Origin: a virus
Virus record (IMG/VR): IMGVR_UViG_3300027749_000049
Span: 62,001 to 126,000 of that record
Strand: one strand, 5' to 3'
DNA: 64,000 nt
Position 1 is the first letter of the stretch, and each line of letters starts with the position of its first letter. This document shows, one piece after another, positions 8,014-15,513 of the stretch. A program made the translations under genes and the position numbers. A model generated the notes under the pieces. That model had not been told where the DNA came from. It searched no databases and saw only the letters and a list, made by a program, of their open reading frames with translations.

Positions 8014-8199
8014 ATGAAGAAGAAAATCAAATCATTTATCGAACGATTAGCCGGTCTTGACCAGACAGCCGGAACCCCAGTAAACTTGGAATTTGGCGGC
8101 GGTCCACGACTACAGAGCACAGTGTTACCGGATGAGACCCTAGGCTTCAACGAGTTTTGGGAAAGGGTATATAAGCTCAACGGTCAAAAGACTCCCTAG
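8014..8199 (+). CDS. Unknown small protein ending inside a CTCCCTAGTCCC repeat
   Basis: 61 residues, basic N-terminus (MKKKIKSFIERLAGL) and a Gly/Pro-rich middle. The stop codon TAG is the one inside the repeat at 8192-8203. Confidence 0.6.
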   Translation: MKKKIKSFIERLAGLDQTAGTPVNLEFGGGPRLQSTVLPDETLGFNEFWERVYKLNGQKTP

Positions 8200-8203
8200 T
8201 CCC
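8192..8203 (+). repeat. CTCCCTAGTCCC repeat over a stop codon
   Basis: Exact 12-mer; its TAG serves as the stop of the 8014 gene, so here it is read in a frame different from the copies in other genes. Confidence 0.85.
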
Positions 8204-8251
8204 AGTGTTATACCTAATTAATTATTAATCAACCCATAAAACAAATCAACT

Positions 8252-8560
8252 ATGCAAGAATACAAATTAGAACTTGGAGAAGACGAATATCAAGTAACAC
8301 TTGAGTTTGGTAAATACCATGGAAACGGAAGAACTGCAATTACTGTTGTAGATGCAACGTTCGGTGAAGACCTTCTAGTAGCTACGGTAAATATACCGGA
8401 AGCAAGTTTGGAAGAAGGAGAAACTGTAATAAAAGATTATTCAGAGAACGAAGGAATCCTAAAGTTCTTAGTCGAGAATAAGATCGTTAGTAAACCAGTC
8501 AGAACCGTAAGCACAGGTTTTGTACAATGTCAGGTGGTTAAATTATTAATTAATCCTTAA
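8252..8560 (+). CDS. Unknown beta-rich small protein
   Basis: 102 residues with alternating hydrophobic/charged strands (YQVTLEFGKYHGNGRTAITV, DLLVATVNIPEASLEEG). Preceded by the conserved leader (ATTAATCAACCC...AAATCAACTATG). No family recognised. Confidence 0.65.
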   Translation: MQEYKLELGEDEYQVTLEFGKYHGNGRTAITVVDATFGEDLLVATVNIPEASLEEGETVIKDYSENEGILKFLVENKIVSKPVRTVSTGFVQCQVVKLLINP

Positions 8561-8564
8561 GCCT

Positions 8565-8936
8565 ATGAAGAGTATCAAAGTTCGATTTAATTTAGGAGCC
8601 GGTAAAAACTTTATGAAATGGAAGATTGAAAGACCGGACGGTAATGTATCATACCACTCGCCAAAGGAGGTTCAACTCGTAATGGCAGGTTGCGTGTTAA
8701 AAAATCAAAGGTCCACTGCACTTAAAATATTTCAAGGAGCAAATAAAACTGTCTGCTCTTGGATACTATGTGAGAGCATAGAAATTAGGGTACCAACGAT
8801 TTCAAAGATAAACGAACTAGATCGGGTTTCTTATAATCCAAGAGTAACACCCAATTGGATCTTTCAAGGTTCGGTTGCGGATGGAACCCGATTTAATAAT
8901 TTGGTAAGCTTAGATAATAAAGTTTATAATTGTTAA
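8565..8936 (+). CDS. Unknown small protein
   Basis: 123 residues. FMKWKIERPDGNVSYHSPKE resembles small conserved phage proteins that carry a W-(K/R)-(I/V)-x-x-x-x-G pattern; two Cys lie in the middle. It starts 4 bp after the previous stop, so probably the same transcript. Confidence 0.6.
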   Translation: MKSIKVRFNLGAGKNFMKWKIERPDGNVSYHSPKEVQLVMAGCVLKNQRSTALKIFQGANKTVCSWILCESIEIRVPTISKINELDRVSYNPRVTPNWIFQGSVADGTRFNNLVSLDNKVYNC

Positions 8937-8976
8937 TAACTTTATTTTCAGGTCTCAAACCCTTTTGTTATATTTA
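8932..8976 (+). promoter_or_regulatory. Early-type promoter with GTTAATAAC box
   Basis: GTTAATAAC at 8932 and TATATTTA at 8969, 37 bp apart. The box overlaps the stop codon of the upstream gene. Confidence 0.72.
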
Positions 8977-9006
8977 CAATCTAAACCCCTAAAAACCAAA
9001 CCAATC

Positions 9007-9252
9007 ATGGCAAAAAAAGAATTCACAGTAAAACAAGGGCTAGCAGTCCAAGCCGATAACATGGCGTTCTGGAAAAAACTCTTAAAGAAGAAACACTATG
9101 CAACATTAGAAGAAGTTGTTGCTACACGAAATAGAGAGATCAAAGCTCGAGACGGTTATGAGGTCTATCGCGGTTCAGATATAAGTTGCGCAGTGCAGAA
9201 CTTGTTCTATATTTCTGGAGAGTGTGACTCATTAATTCCAGTGGAAGACTAA
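9007..9252 (+). CDS. Unknown small basic protein
   Basis: 81 residues from the ATG at 9007 after the A-rich leader; an upstream in-frame start would precede the promoter. Lys-rich N-terminal half, one Cys pair near the C-terminus (DISCAVQNLFYISGECDS). No family recognised. Confidence 0.65.
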   Translation: MAKKEFTVKQGLAVQADNMAFWKKLLKKKHYATLEEVVATRNREIKARDGYEVYRGSDISCAVQNLFYISGECDSLIPVED

Positions 9253-9274
9253 GGTACAAGTAATCCTACATTAT

Positions 9275-9305
9275 AAAAAGCGCGGCCAGTCAGCTGCGCT
9301 TTTTT
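9275..9305 (+). terminator. Rho-independent terminator
   Basis: AAAAGCGC and GCGCTTTT form the stem, ending in a T-run that runs directly into a GGTATA promoter. Confidence 0.8.
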
Positions 9306-9320
9306 GGTATAGTATAATTA
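9306..9320 (+). promoter_or_regulatory. GGTATA-type promoter after terminator
   Basis: GGTATAGTATAATTA immediately follows the T-run; a -10-like element without a recognisable -35. Confidence 0.5.
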
Positions 9321-9338
9321 TTATTAAAGACCAAAGAG

Positions 9339-9455
9339 ATGAGACACGATAACCAGGGCAAGAGACCCGATCAACTAGACCTCTCTGCTAAATTAGCAAG
9401 TATAGCAGTAATAGGAATCTTAATTAGTGTAATTATTATTAAGATATTTGGGTAA
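9339..9455 (+). CDS. Small single-pass membrane protein
   Basis: 38 residues: polar N-terminus (MRHDNQGKRPDQ) then one Ile/Val-rich transmembrane helix ending IIIKIFG. It lies right after a promoter and fills the gap before the 9488 gene. Confidence 0.55.
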   Translation: MRHDNQGKRPDQLDLSAKLASIAVIGILISVIIIKIFG

Positions 9456-9487
9456 GATAATATTATAACCAACTAGATATAAAGGAT

Positions 9488-9763
9488 ATGGAAGCACGGG
9501 ATTTAGAAAAGAAAAAGATTATTACAGACTTAACTGACTTGGCTCAAAGTCTAGTAATTGGCGGAATCCGTAAAGACCAGCCGGATATTTTAATGTTAGG
9601 CAAGACCTTGCTTGCAGCAATTGGAGCAGTAGAAACACCGGGCGGTGCAGACATTCTAGAAGGTGTACTTAGAGAAACAAGCAACCGGATAAGAGTAGAA
9701 CAAGAGCCGGATAAGGTGCTAAAAGATTTACTTAGTGGGCTAGGAATCTCAACTAATGGGTAA
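9488..9763 (+). CDS. Unknown small helical protein
   Basis: 91 residues, helical (IITDLTDLAQSLVIGGI, ILEGVLRETSNRIRVEQE). No family recognised. It lies between the small membrane protein and the first sigma factor. Confidence 0.6.
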   Translation: MEARDLEKKKIITDLTDLAQSLVIGGIRKDQPDILMLGKTLLAAIGAVETPGGADILEGVLRETSNRIRVEQEPDKVLKDLLSGLGISTNG

Positions 9764-9814
9764 TATAACTTTAAATAAGAAACTAAATTTGATTGGTTTG
9801 GTTGATCCAGGACT

Positions 9815-9834
9815 GGGAACCCTAACAGGTTCCC
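9815..9834 (+). terminator. Hairpin before the sigma factor gene
   Basis: GGGAACC and GGTTCCC pair around CTAACA; only a weak T-stretch follows, so it may be an attenuator rather than a full terminator. Confidence 0.5.
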
Positions 9835-9873
9835 TTTCCAGGTATTAGGAGCCAAAGTTAAATACAAGATAAT

Positions 9874-10824
9874 ATGAAAAACATAAATTCAAAAGACGTC
9901 GTAAGAACCTTAGCCGAAAACAAAGAGAGTTACGATAAGTACGTAAACGAGATTGGAAAAAACAGACCCTTAAGCCGGGAAGAAGAGCTTGAAACCTTTG
10001 CACGAATCGCGGCTGGCGACGAGACCGCGGTAACCAAGATTATAAAACATAACCTGCTGTTTGTTGTAACGGTTGCAAAGAAATACCAGAACGTTGTGCA
10101 ACAAGGTAGCTTGACTCTAGAAGACTTGATAAGCGAGGGTAATGTTGGGCTAGCCAAAGCGGTCCGCCGTTTTGACCCTGCAACCGGTAACAAATTTATA
10201 TCATATGCAGTATGGTGGATCAAGCAGACAATAATAGAAGCAATCAACGATCACGTTAAGGTAATCCGAATTCCTTCTAATGCAAGATACACTATGAATA
10301 CTCTTAATGAGATAGAACGAGAGCTTGAAGCAAAGCACGGCAGACCGGTTACGGTTGACGAATTATTGGAAGCAGCGGAGGTCCATCCAAAGATGGAAAA
10401 TAAAATGAAGCTCTCTACTCGAGTTATTGCAGACCTTAAAGGAGTAACTGGCTTTGAGAAAAGAATAGACGATCCAATTGGTCAGGATTCCGAAGAGAGC
10501 TTTGGAGACCGATTGGAATCTGCAGATAAAACAGATTCCGGACTATACAAGGAAGAAAGGTCTAGAGTAATAGAGGCAATGTTGGCTGGCCTAACGTCCG
10601 AAACACGGGAATGGATTAACTTGGTGTATGGGCTCAACGGCTCGGAACCTCAAAGTTATAAAAGCGTTGCTGACCGATTTGAGTGTAGTCCGGAAACTAT
10701 TAGACAGCGAGTTAACATGGCTCTCACTAGAATCCGCCGAACCCATAAAGATAAACTAAATTACTTTGACCCAAATTATACTGGAAGAGATTCACAGTAT
10801 AAAAGAATTAGACCGACCTGGTAA
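9874..10824 (+). CDS. RpoD-like RNA polymerase sigma factor
   Basis: 316 residues with the layout of short Bacteroidetes primary sigma factors: region 1.2 (YDKYVNEIGKNRPLSREEE), region 2 (LTLEDLISEGNVGLAKAV, RFDPATGNKFISYAVWWIKQ), region 3 (MNTLNEIERELEAKHGRP) and region 4 with a helix-turn-helix (SYKSVADRFECSPETIRQRV). The conserved YAVWWIKQ promoter-melting segment is intact. It probably redirects host RNA polymerase to phage promoters; which class is unknown. A second, divergent sigma factor lies 1.8 kb downstream. Confidence 0.95.
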   Translation: MKNINSKDVVRTLAENKESYDKYVNEIGKNRPLSREEELETFARIAAGDETAVTKIIKHNLLFVVTVAKKYQNVVQQGSLTLEDLISEGNVGLAKAVRRFDPATGNKFISYAVWWIKQTIIEAINDHVKVIRIPSNARYTMNTLNEIERELEAKHGRPVTVDELLEAAEVHPKMENKMKLSTRVIADLKGVTGFEKRIDDPIGQDSEESFGDRLESADKTDSGLYKEERSRVIEAMLAGLTSETREWINLVYGLNGSEPQSYKSVADRFECSPETIRQRVNMALTRIRRTHKDKLNYFDPNYTGRDSQYKRIRPTW

Positions 10825-10826
10825 TT

Positions 10827-10891
10827 GTTAATAACTTTTGAAAAAAGATTCCCTAAACATTTTTTTGTTTGGGGATTTTTTGTTATATTTG
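10827..10891 (+). promoter_or_regulatory. Early-type promoter with an embedded terminator
   Basis: GTTAATAAC at 10827 and TATATTTG at 10884 (57 bp). Between them a hairpin with a T-run (ATTCCC...GGGATTTTTT, about 10849-10881) ends the sigma transcript and its T-run sits where other copies have TTTTTTAGTGTCAAA. Confidence 0.72.
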
Positions 10892-10920
10892 TACTCTAAA
10901 CCAATCTAAAAAAATCAATT

Positions 10921-11154
10921 ATGAAACAGGAAGTTAAGATTAAAAAAGTTTACGCGGCCGGCATTATAAATCCAAAAGACCAATGGTCTTGGCAAGGTAC
11001 GGTGGTTGCCCATTCAATAGCGGAAGCTAAAAGATTATTAACCTCATATAAAAAAGAGGATGGTATGCAGGGTCGTTGCGAGGTAATCGATATGGATGGA
11101 CCTCATTATACAAATCGCCCAATCGGCGTAAGCGATTCTACTCAATTATTTTAA
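10921..11154 (+). CDS. Unknown small protein
   Basis: 77 residues with a beta-alpha-beta feel (VKIKKVYAAGIINPKDQWSW, GTVVAHSIAEAKRLLTSYKK). The pattern recalls small phage proteins with an AHS.AEA+ helix but no family can be named. Own early-type promoter. Confidence 0.65.
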   Translation: MKQEVKIKKVYAAGIINPKDQWSWQGTVVAHSIAEAKRLLTSYKKEDGMQGRCEVIDMDGPHYTNRPIGVSDSTQLF

Positions 11155-11176
11155 ATCAATCTAAACCCCAAATCTC

Positions 11177-11305
11177 ATGATAAAGAAAATTATAATCGCA
11201 GCAATCGTAATACTGTTGATACTTAAGTTTAGACTCGTTGGAGAAATTATTATTTCAGTCCTAAATTTATTGGAGTCAATTGTACGGACCCTAATCTCAA
11301 TTTAA
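11177..11305 (+). CDS. Small hydrophobic membrane peptide
   Basis: 42 residues, almost entirely Ile/Leu/Val with a few charges (MIKKIIIAAIVILLILKFRL). Follows the conserved AATCTAAACCCC leader and ends exactly where the next promoter box begins. Likely a membrane peptide. Confidence 0.5.
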   Translation: MIKKIIIAAIVILLILKFRLVGEIIISVLNLLESIVRTLISI

Positions 11306-11307
11306 TT

Positions 11308-11373
11308 GTTAATAACTATTTTTAAAATAAATGAAAATAAATTTTTTAGTGTCAAACCTATTTGTTATATTTG
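11308..11373 (+). promoter_or_regulatory. Early-type promoter with GTTAATAAC box
   Basis: GTTAATAAC at 11308, TTTTTTAGTGTCAAA at 11342-11356, TATATTTG at 11366; box to -7 distance 58 bp. Confidence 0.8.
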
Positions 11374-11404
11374 TATTCTAAACCAATCTAAAAAAACTAA
11401 AATC

Positions 11405-11578
11405 ATGTCAGACAGAAAAATCGCCTTTACAATATTAGAAGAACTTCGCGCAGCGGGTTTTTCAGACACCCAAATCCTAGAAGATATTTTAGGTAATCAA
11501 TTATCCGGATCTGAAGCAGCAGAGGCAATCACTGCAACAGCTGAAGCATTTAACGAGTACATGGATTTTAATTCTTAA
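11405..11578 (+). CDS. Unknown small acidic protein
   Basis: 57 residues from the ATG at 11405 after the A-rich leader. Acidic helical protein (FTILEELRAAGFSDTQILED). No family recognised. Confidence 0.65.
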   Translation: MSDRKIAFTILEELRAAGFSDTQILEDILGNQLSGSEAAEAITATAEAFNEYMDFNS

Positions 11579-11612
11579 TCAATTTAACCAACCCCTAAAA
11601 ACCTTATCAATT

Positions 11613-12008
11613 ATGGAAATCAAATTAACCACAACCGAATCAGAAGAAATATTTCATAACGCTCTTTGCAACGGGCTAGGCTACGTGCAAGGATATGGAA
11701 TCGAATTGGATTTCTTTAAGCAAGACTATGAACGAGCTTCTAGTGCCTTAAAGCAGGAAAATCCTGGAACCCAAATCTGTTACGAAGATGTTTTACTTAG
11801 ACTCTTGAAAGACGGTAAAGAACTTACAATGGTCGATCACGAATGCGAAGGAGAATATACTCGTTCTATTTCTATCAAGGATGTCCACGAGCGAGTTTCT
11901 AAAACTCCAATCAGACACTTGATGAATATGATAAATGAAGAAGACGATGCTGAAACTGCTGATGTAGTTTTACAGACAGTATTCTTTGAAGACGTAATAT
12001 TCGGCTAG
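11613..12008 (+). CDS. Unknown acidic protein
   Basis: 131 residues, acidic and soluble (LTMVDHECEGEYTRSISIKD, NEEDDAETADVV). No family recognised. A GC-rich hairpin (GAACCGGC/GCCGGTTC, 12011-12031) follows the stop and may end transcription. Confidence 0.65.
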   Translation: MEIKLTTTESEEIFHNALCNGLGYVQGYGIELDFFKQDYERASSALKQENPGTQICYEDVLLRLLKDGKELTMVDHECEGEYTRSISIKDVHERVSKTPIRHLMNMINEEDDAETADVVLQTVFFEDVIFG

Positions 12009-12030
12009 CCGGAACCGGCTTTGGCCGGTT

Positions 12031-12042
12031 CTCCCTAGTCCC
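12031..12042 (+). repeat. CTCCCTAGTCCC repeat, intergenic copy
   Basis: Exact 12-mer directly after the GAACCGGC/GCCGGTTC hairpin and 5 bases before a GTTAATAAC box, the same arrangement as at 7691. Confidence 0.85.
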
Positions 12043-12047
12043 AAATT

Positions 12048-12092
12048 GTTAATAACTTTATTTTTTAGTGTCAACTTAATTACTTATATTTG
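12048..12092 (+). promoter_or_regulatory. Early-type promoter with GTTAATAAC box
   Basis: GTTAATAAC at 12048 and TATATTTG at 12085, 37 bp apart, with TTTTTTAGTGTCAA between. Confidence 0.78.
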
Positions 12093-12132
12093 CTTTATCA
12101 ATTATTAATCAACCCTTAAAAACAAATCAATC

Positions 12133-12552
12133 ATGGCAACAAGAAGCAGAATCGCAATTGAAAATTCAGACAAGACAGTATCAAGTATTTACTGCCACAG
12201 TGACGGCTACCCTGAAGGAGTCGGTCAAACCCTAATGTCTTTCTATCAAGACAGAACAAAAGTTGAAGAGCTAATCGCTCTTGGCGATCTTAGTATCTTG
12301 GGAGCCCGAACAGCCCCAACCCCAGGTACTCCGCATTCGTTTGATGGAGAACGAGAAAAAGGAGTAACAGTAGCCTACCACCGGGACCGAGGTGAAGATC
12401 TCCCTAGTCCCAGACTTGATGCCGGGTTAGCGGTATTCAACGAGTCAGACGTTGAACAATACGGATACGTATTTACTCTTGACGGAGAATGGTACATGGT
12501 AGAAAACGGTACCGATTTTAGAGAATTAGTACCACTATCTGAAATATTATAA
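12133..12552 (+). CDS. Conserved phage protein of the MATRSRIAI family
   Basis: 139 residues. The opening MATRSRIAIENSDKTVSSIY, followed by CHSDGYPEGVGQTLMSFYQD and ELIALGDLSILG, matches a protein widespread in large T4-like and other phages whose function is unknown. Contains a CTCCCTAGTCCC copy read as Leu-Pro-Ser-Pro at about residue 90-93, a stretch that looks like an insert in the family. Own early-type promoter. Confidence 0.8.
   Translation: MATRSRIAIENSDKTVSSIYCHSDGYPEGVGQTLMSFYQDRTKVEELIALGDLSILGARTAPTPGTPHSFDGEREKGVTVAYHRDRGEDLPSPRLDAGLAVFNESDVEQYGYVFTLDGEWYMVENGTDFRELVPLSEIL
12400..12411 (+). repeat. CTCCCTAGTCCC repeat inside a gene
   Basis: Exact 12-mer in the coding sequence of the 12133 gene, translated as L-P-S-P. 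Confidence 0.85.
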
Positions 12553-12556
12553 AAAT

Positions 12557-12591
12557 AAATTTTTTAGTGTCAAAATAATTAGTTATATTTA
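12557..12591 (+). promoter_or_regulatory. Early-type core promoter without GTTAATAAC box
   Basis: TTTTTTAGTGTCAAA followed by TATATTTA at 12584, but no upstream GTTAATAAC. It drives the second sigma factor, which may therefore be regulated differently. Confidence 0.7.
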
Positions 12592-12611
12592 CAATCTAAA
12601 ACCAATCAATC

Positions 12612-13340
12612 ATGAGCAATAAAAGATTTGAAACAGCAGCCGGTCTGCCACAGTATTTTAAAAGTTTAGATAGGCATTCTAAACCAATCAGTAAAGAAGA
12701 AGAGCATAATCTGGCCAGACGAATTCAGGCTGGAGACGAGACGGCGGTAGATATTTTAGTAACAGCCAATCTTAAGTTCGTTGTAACTCTTGCCAATAAG
12801 TTTATTGGTATGGGCTTATCAATTGAAGACTTAATTCAAGAAGGAAATGCTGGTCTTATCGAAGCTGCTCGTAAGTTTACAGCAGATAAGAATGTAAAGT
12901 TTATAACCTATGCCCAATTCTGGATTCGCAAAAGATTAAATCTTTCTCTTTGCGAGTATGGAAGAACAGTTAGGATTCCGGTAAATCAGGAATACGATCT
13001 ATACAAACGCAAGATGGCAGGTGAATCAATTAACCTTACTAATATTGCACTAGATCGCCCAATCGGCGAGGATGGAGACAATACGCTAGGTGATCTTATC
13101 TTAAGAACAGAAGCAGTTGATCCATTTGAATCACAGGAAACTACACAGTTTATTAATCGATTACTCTGCAAGTTAAAGGTAACCGATAGAGAAATTGTAG
13201 AATTATTCTATGGTCTAGTAGGCGATGGCTTATCTACAAAAGAAATCGCTGCTCAAGTCGGTAAAACTCCAGCGGAAGTTAATCGTTCTCTTAAAGTTGC
13301 TAGAGCTCAAATGAGAAAGGAGGTTGTATGCAAACGCTAA
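12612..13340 (+). CDS. Second RpoD-like sigma factor, short form
   Basis: 242 residues. Region 1.2 (LPQYFKSLDRHSKPISKEEE), region 2 (LSIEDLIQEGNAGLIEAARK, NVKFITYAQFWIRKRL) and region 4 (GLSTKEIAAQVGKTPAEVNR) are clear; region 3 is abbreviated. Only about as long as the conserved core, and its region 2.4/4.2 residues differ from the 9874 protein, so the two probably recognise different promoters. The stop overlaps the next gene. Confidence 0.93.
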   Translation: MSNKRFETAAGLPQYFKSLDRHSKPISKEEEHNLARRIQAGDETAVDILVTANLKFVVTLANKFIGMGLSIEDLIQEGNAGLIEAARKFTADKNVKFITYAQFWIRKRLNLSLCEYGRTVRIPVNQEYDLYKRKMAGESINLTNIALDRPIGEDGDNTLGDLILRTEAVDPFESQETTQFINRLLCKLKVTDREIVELFYGLVGDGLSTKEIAAQVGKTPAEVNRSLKVARAQMRKEVVCKR

Positions 13341-13543
13341 CTCATGCAAGTACAATGGCCGAAATGGCGGTAGATATTTTATTCTCGGAAGGAGACCCAT
13401 TCAGAGGTAAAGTAGACAGACTTAAATTATACGATGCAATTCGTCAAGCCACATTGAAGAAATTAGTTATTGAAGACCATGATATTCTAGATGAGGAAGA
13501 ATTCCAGGAATGCCTAAAGGTTTCTAAAATAGAAAATTGTTAA
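13328..13543 (+). CDS. Unknown small acidic protein translated from an SD-like site
   Basis: 71 residues, overlapping the end of the sigma gene by 13 bases. AAAGGAGG (13316-13323), inside the sigma coding sequence, is a strong Shine-Dalgarno-like site, rare here. Helical (MAEMAVDILFSEGDPFRGKV); no family recognised. Confidence 0.6.
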   Translation: MQTLTHASTMAEMAVDILFSEGDPFRGKVDRLKLYDAIRQATLKKLVIEDHDILDEEEFQECLKVSKIENC

Positions 13544-13603
13544 TAACTTTTGAAAAATAAGTCCCCAACCATTTTTTTGTTTGGGGATTTTTTGTTATAT
13601 TTG
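13539..13603 (+). promoter_or_regulatory. Early-type promoter with an embedded terminator
   Basis: GTTAATAAC at 13539 and TATATTTG at 13596 (57 bp); between them CCCCAACCATTTTTTTGTTTGGGG with a T-run ends the previous transcript. Same architecture as at 10827. Confidence 0.75.
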
Positions 13604-13634
13604 CTCTATATTAATCAATTAACCCCAATAGACA

Positions 13635-13811
13635 ATGAAAAAGCCAAAGACTGCCCCAAAGAAATTACTCAAACAACTAGAGTATTTTAAACAAACTGCC
13701 GATTTCTTCCGAAATGCAACAGGAACCCAGAACGATTTGGATAATGCTGCACAATACGATCGATGGGCTGATGGTGTACAGAAACAAATAGATGATATTA
13801 TTAATTCTTAA
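13635..13811 (+). CDS. Unknown small helical protein
   Basis: 58 residues: basic N-terminus (MKKPKTAPKKLLKQ) and a helical, Gln/Asp-rich body (YFKQTADFFRNATGTQNDLD). Follows the early-type promoter and conserved leader, which supports it as a real gene. Confidence 0.6.
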   Translation: MKKPKTAPKKLLKQLEYFKQTADFFRNATGTQNDLDNAAQYDRWADGVQKQIDDIINS

Positions 13812-13822
13812 TCCAATATCCT

Positions 13823-13963
13823 ATGAAAATCTTAAGCATTATAAATAATGAATTCGTAGAAATCCTATGGATTGACGATTCAGAAATAGAGTTAATTCCT
13901 ATTCAAGAGTTTATTGATATCCATGGGGTTGAGAAGTTAGAAGCCTTTAAAAATAAGGCCTAA
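13823..13963 (+). CDS. Unknown very small acidic protein
   Basis: 46 residues (MKILSIINNEFVEILWIDDS at the start), acidic with a short beta-like N-terminus. Starts 11 bp after the previous stop in the same transcript. No family recognised. Confidence 0.5.
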   Translation: MKILSIINNEFVEILWIDDSEIELIPIQEFIDIHGVEKLEAFKNKA

Positions 13964-14025
13964 TCTTTTGACCCCAATTAGGTATAATAATACTAGCAGA
14001 AATAGGAAAATAAATAATAGAAACC

Positions 14026-14289
14026 ATGGCAGACTTAAATCAATACTCGCGAATCTTATTGGATCTTATCCATCTTAGACAGACTGATTACGATGCCTTC
14101 ATGAATAGACTTTATGAAGCCCTAACCGGCGAGTTTAAAGATGCTCTTTACGATAAGAGCCCAATTGAAGAGAAATCTCAAGCAGTTTGGAGCATGATAA
14201 AACATTTTGAAAAACAGGAAGAATTTGAGAAATGCGCAAGTCTCAAGAAGATGATAGAAGAAATTGACCATAAACCCCTTAACAAATAA
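14026..14289 (+). CDS. Small protein with UVR-motif helix
   Basis: 87 residues. The C-terminal segment KQEEFEKCASLKKMIEEID fits the UvrB/UvrC interaction (UVR) motif: E-F-E-x-C/A-A-x-L-+-x-x-I. In host proteins this helix pair mediates protein contacts. No catalytic domain. A GTATAATAA-type element lies upstream near 13982. Confidence 0.65.
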   Translation: MADLNQYSRILLDLIHLRQTDYDAFMNRLYEALTGEFKDALYDKSPIEEKSQAVWSMIKHFEKQEEFEKCASLKKMIEEIDHKPLNK

Positions 14290-14293
14290 GACT

Positions 14294-14359
14294 ATGTGTA
14301 TACTCGCAGGAATCCTAGTAATTGTAGCACTCATTGCTCAATTTAAAATAAAAGACTAA
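14294..14359 (+). CDS. Possible membrane micropeptide
   Basis: 21 residues, MCILAGILVIVALIAQFKIK then D: one hydrophobic segment with a basic end. It occupies the space between two genes with 4-bp and 1-bp gaps. Could be chance. Confidence 0.3.
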   Translation: MCILAGILVIVALIAQFKIKD

Positions 14360-14360
14360 T

Positions 14361-14660
14361 ATGGCAGCTTCATTAATTAAAATCGTAACCTCAACCTCAA
14401 TTCGAGAGTTTACGCCAGCAGCAGTAGTAAAGATTGAATACCAGATTGGAGCAAGCAAACTAGATATTGTGTTGCACGGCTTGGTTGTTGTAACACTACA
14501 ATTACAGTCAGCAGCGGAAGCCTTAATCAAGCTAGGCCAGCTCGAGACTGCCATGAATTCTGGAACTGGGATTGCAACAATAACTGAGACGCCAACTGTT
14601 ACAACTACAACTGTTGCTCCAACAACTACCACTACTACATTAGGTTGGCCTCCCGGTTAA
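14361..14660 (+). CDS. Probable virion protein with Thr-rich tail
   Basis: 99 residues. The N-terminal part is a small beta-rich domain; the C-terminal third is a Thr-rich low-complexity tail (TTTTVAPTTTTTT) like the linker in the fibre-like protein at 52540. That resemblance suggests a structural protein or a shared linker, although it lies among regulatory-type genes. The stop codon overlaps a GTTAATAAC box. Confidence 0.6.
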   Translation: MAASLIKIVTSTSIREFTPAAVVKIEYQIGASKLDIVLHGLVVVTLQLQSAAEALIKLGQLETAMNSGTGIATITETPTVTTTTVAPTTTTTTLGWPPG

Positions 14661-14722
14661 TAACTTTGTTAATAACTTTTGGGAAATAAATTTTTTAGTG
14701 TCAAAAAGATTTGTTATATTTG
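14656..14722 (+). promoter_or_regulatory. Early-type promoter with tandem GTTAATAAC boxes
   Basis: Two boxes at 14656 and 14668, 12 bp apart, before TTTTTTAGTGTCAAA and TATATTTG at 14715; distances 59 and 47 bp. The only tandem case in the window. Confidence 0.8.
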
Positions 14723-14752
14723 TATTCTAAACCAATCTAAAAACAATCAACC

Positions 14753-15136
14753 ATGACAAAATTATTTTTAATTCGCTTCGGCCAAACTCCAAGTCCAATC
14801 GTATCGCAAGCATTAGCTCCGCATATCGTTGGTAAAGCATCAGCACTTCCAATTCCTGGTGCAGTACTATCCATCTTCAATACTGAGTCATCAATAGAAG
14901 ATGTGAGAGCATCCATTGAAGAAACTGGTGCATTCTTTATCTTAACGGATAATGCAGAATTAGTATTACCTCAACCACTAATGGCGGAAATTGAAAAGGT
15001 TTTCCCAAGTGGAGCTCAACCCGTAAAGGAGGATAAAACTTTAACGATGGATGATATCCTTGACCTAATAAGTCAAAATGGAATTGAGTCACTTACTCCA
15101 TCTCAACTCCAAATCTTAAGATCCGGTACTGTATAA
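14753..15136 (+). CDS. Unknown protein
   Basis: 127 residues with a short alpha/beta N-terminal domain (LFLIRFGQTPSPIV, AFFILTDNAELVLPQPLM) and a C-terminal helical tail (MDDILDLISQNGIESLTPSQ). No family recognised. Own early-type promoter and terminator make it a single-gene unit. Confidence 0.65.
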   Translation: MTKLFLIRFGQTPSPIVSQALAPHIVGKASALPIPGAVLSIFNTESSIEDVRASIEETGAFFILTDNAELVLPQPLMAEIEKVFPSGAQPVKEDKTLTMDDILDLISQNGIESLTPSQLQILRSGTV

Positions 15137-15148
15137 TTAACTGAACAC

Positions 15149-15176
15149 AAGACTCTCCTTAATGGAGAGTCTTTTT
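15149..15176 (+). terminator. Rho-independent terminator
   Basis: AAGACTCTCC and GGAGAGTCTT around TTAAT, then T-run. Confidence 0.88.
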
Positions 15177-15208
15177 CTCCGTGTTAAATAACCAAAAAGC
15201 ACCTAATC

Positions 15209-15424
15209 ATGAATGAGATAGTAAGACTATACTTAGAACAAAACGGTACCGAAACCTGTATCAAAGACCCAGCCGAAATGATCAGACTCTTGAGTTCTGC
15301 AACGGATGATATAGACCTGGATTACCATGACCAGCGCGGACACGCCAAAGCCGGATCAAGTCGAGACCTAATTGGAAAGACTGTTAAGATCGGAGACCAC
15401 GAATTGGAAATACCTCAACACTAA
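15209..15424 (+). CDS. Unknown small acidic protein
   Basis: 71 residues, acidic (ATDDIDLDYHDQRGHAKAGS). No family recognised. Ends 4 bp before the next GTTAATAAC box. Confidence 0.6.
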   Translation: MNEIVRLYLEQNGTETCIKDPAEMIRLLSSATDDIDLDYHDQRGHAKAGSSRDLIGKTVKIGDHELEIPQH

Positions 15425-15427
15425 ATT

Positions 15428-15492
15428 GTTAATAACTTTTCCCAAAATAATAGGACCCAGATTTTTTAGTTTGGGTTTTTTTTGGTATATTA
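15428..15492 (+). promoter_or_regulatory. Hybrid promoter: GTTAATAAC box with GGTATATTA element
   Basis: GTTAATAAC at 15428, a terminator (ACCCAG...TTGGGTTTTTTTT, 15454-15483), then GGTATATTAG. The TATATTAG starts 58 bp from the box, the same spacing as in the TATATTTG promoters. Confidence 0.65.
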
Positions 15493-15513
15493 GAATAAAT
15501 AAACAATAAAAAA

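Noticed and set aside
9874-10824. ECF or T4 gp55-type sigma factor
   Set aside because: Has the region 2-3-4 layout and YAVWWIKQ segment of primary-type (RpoD-like) sigma factors.
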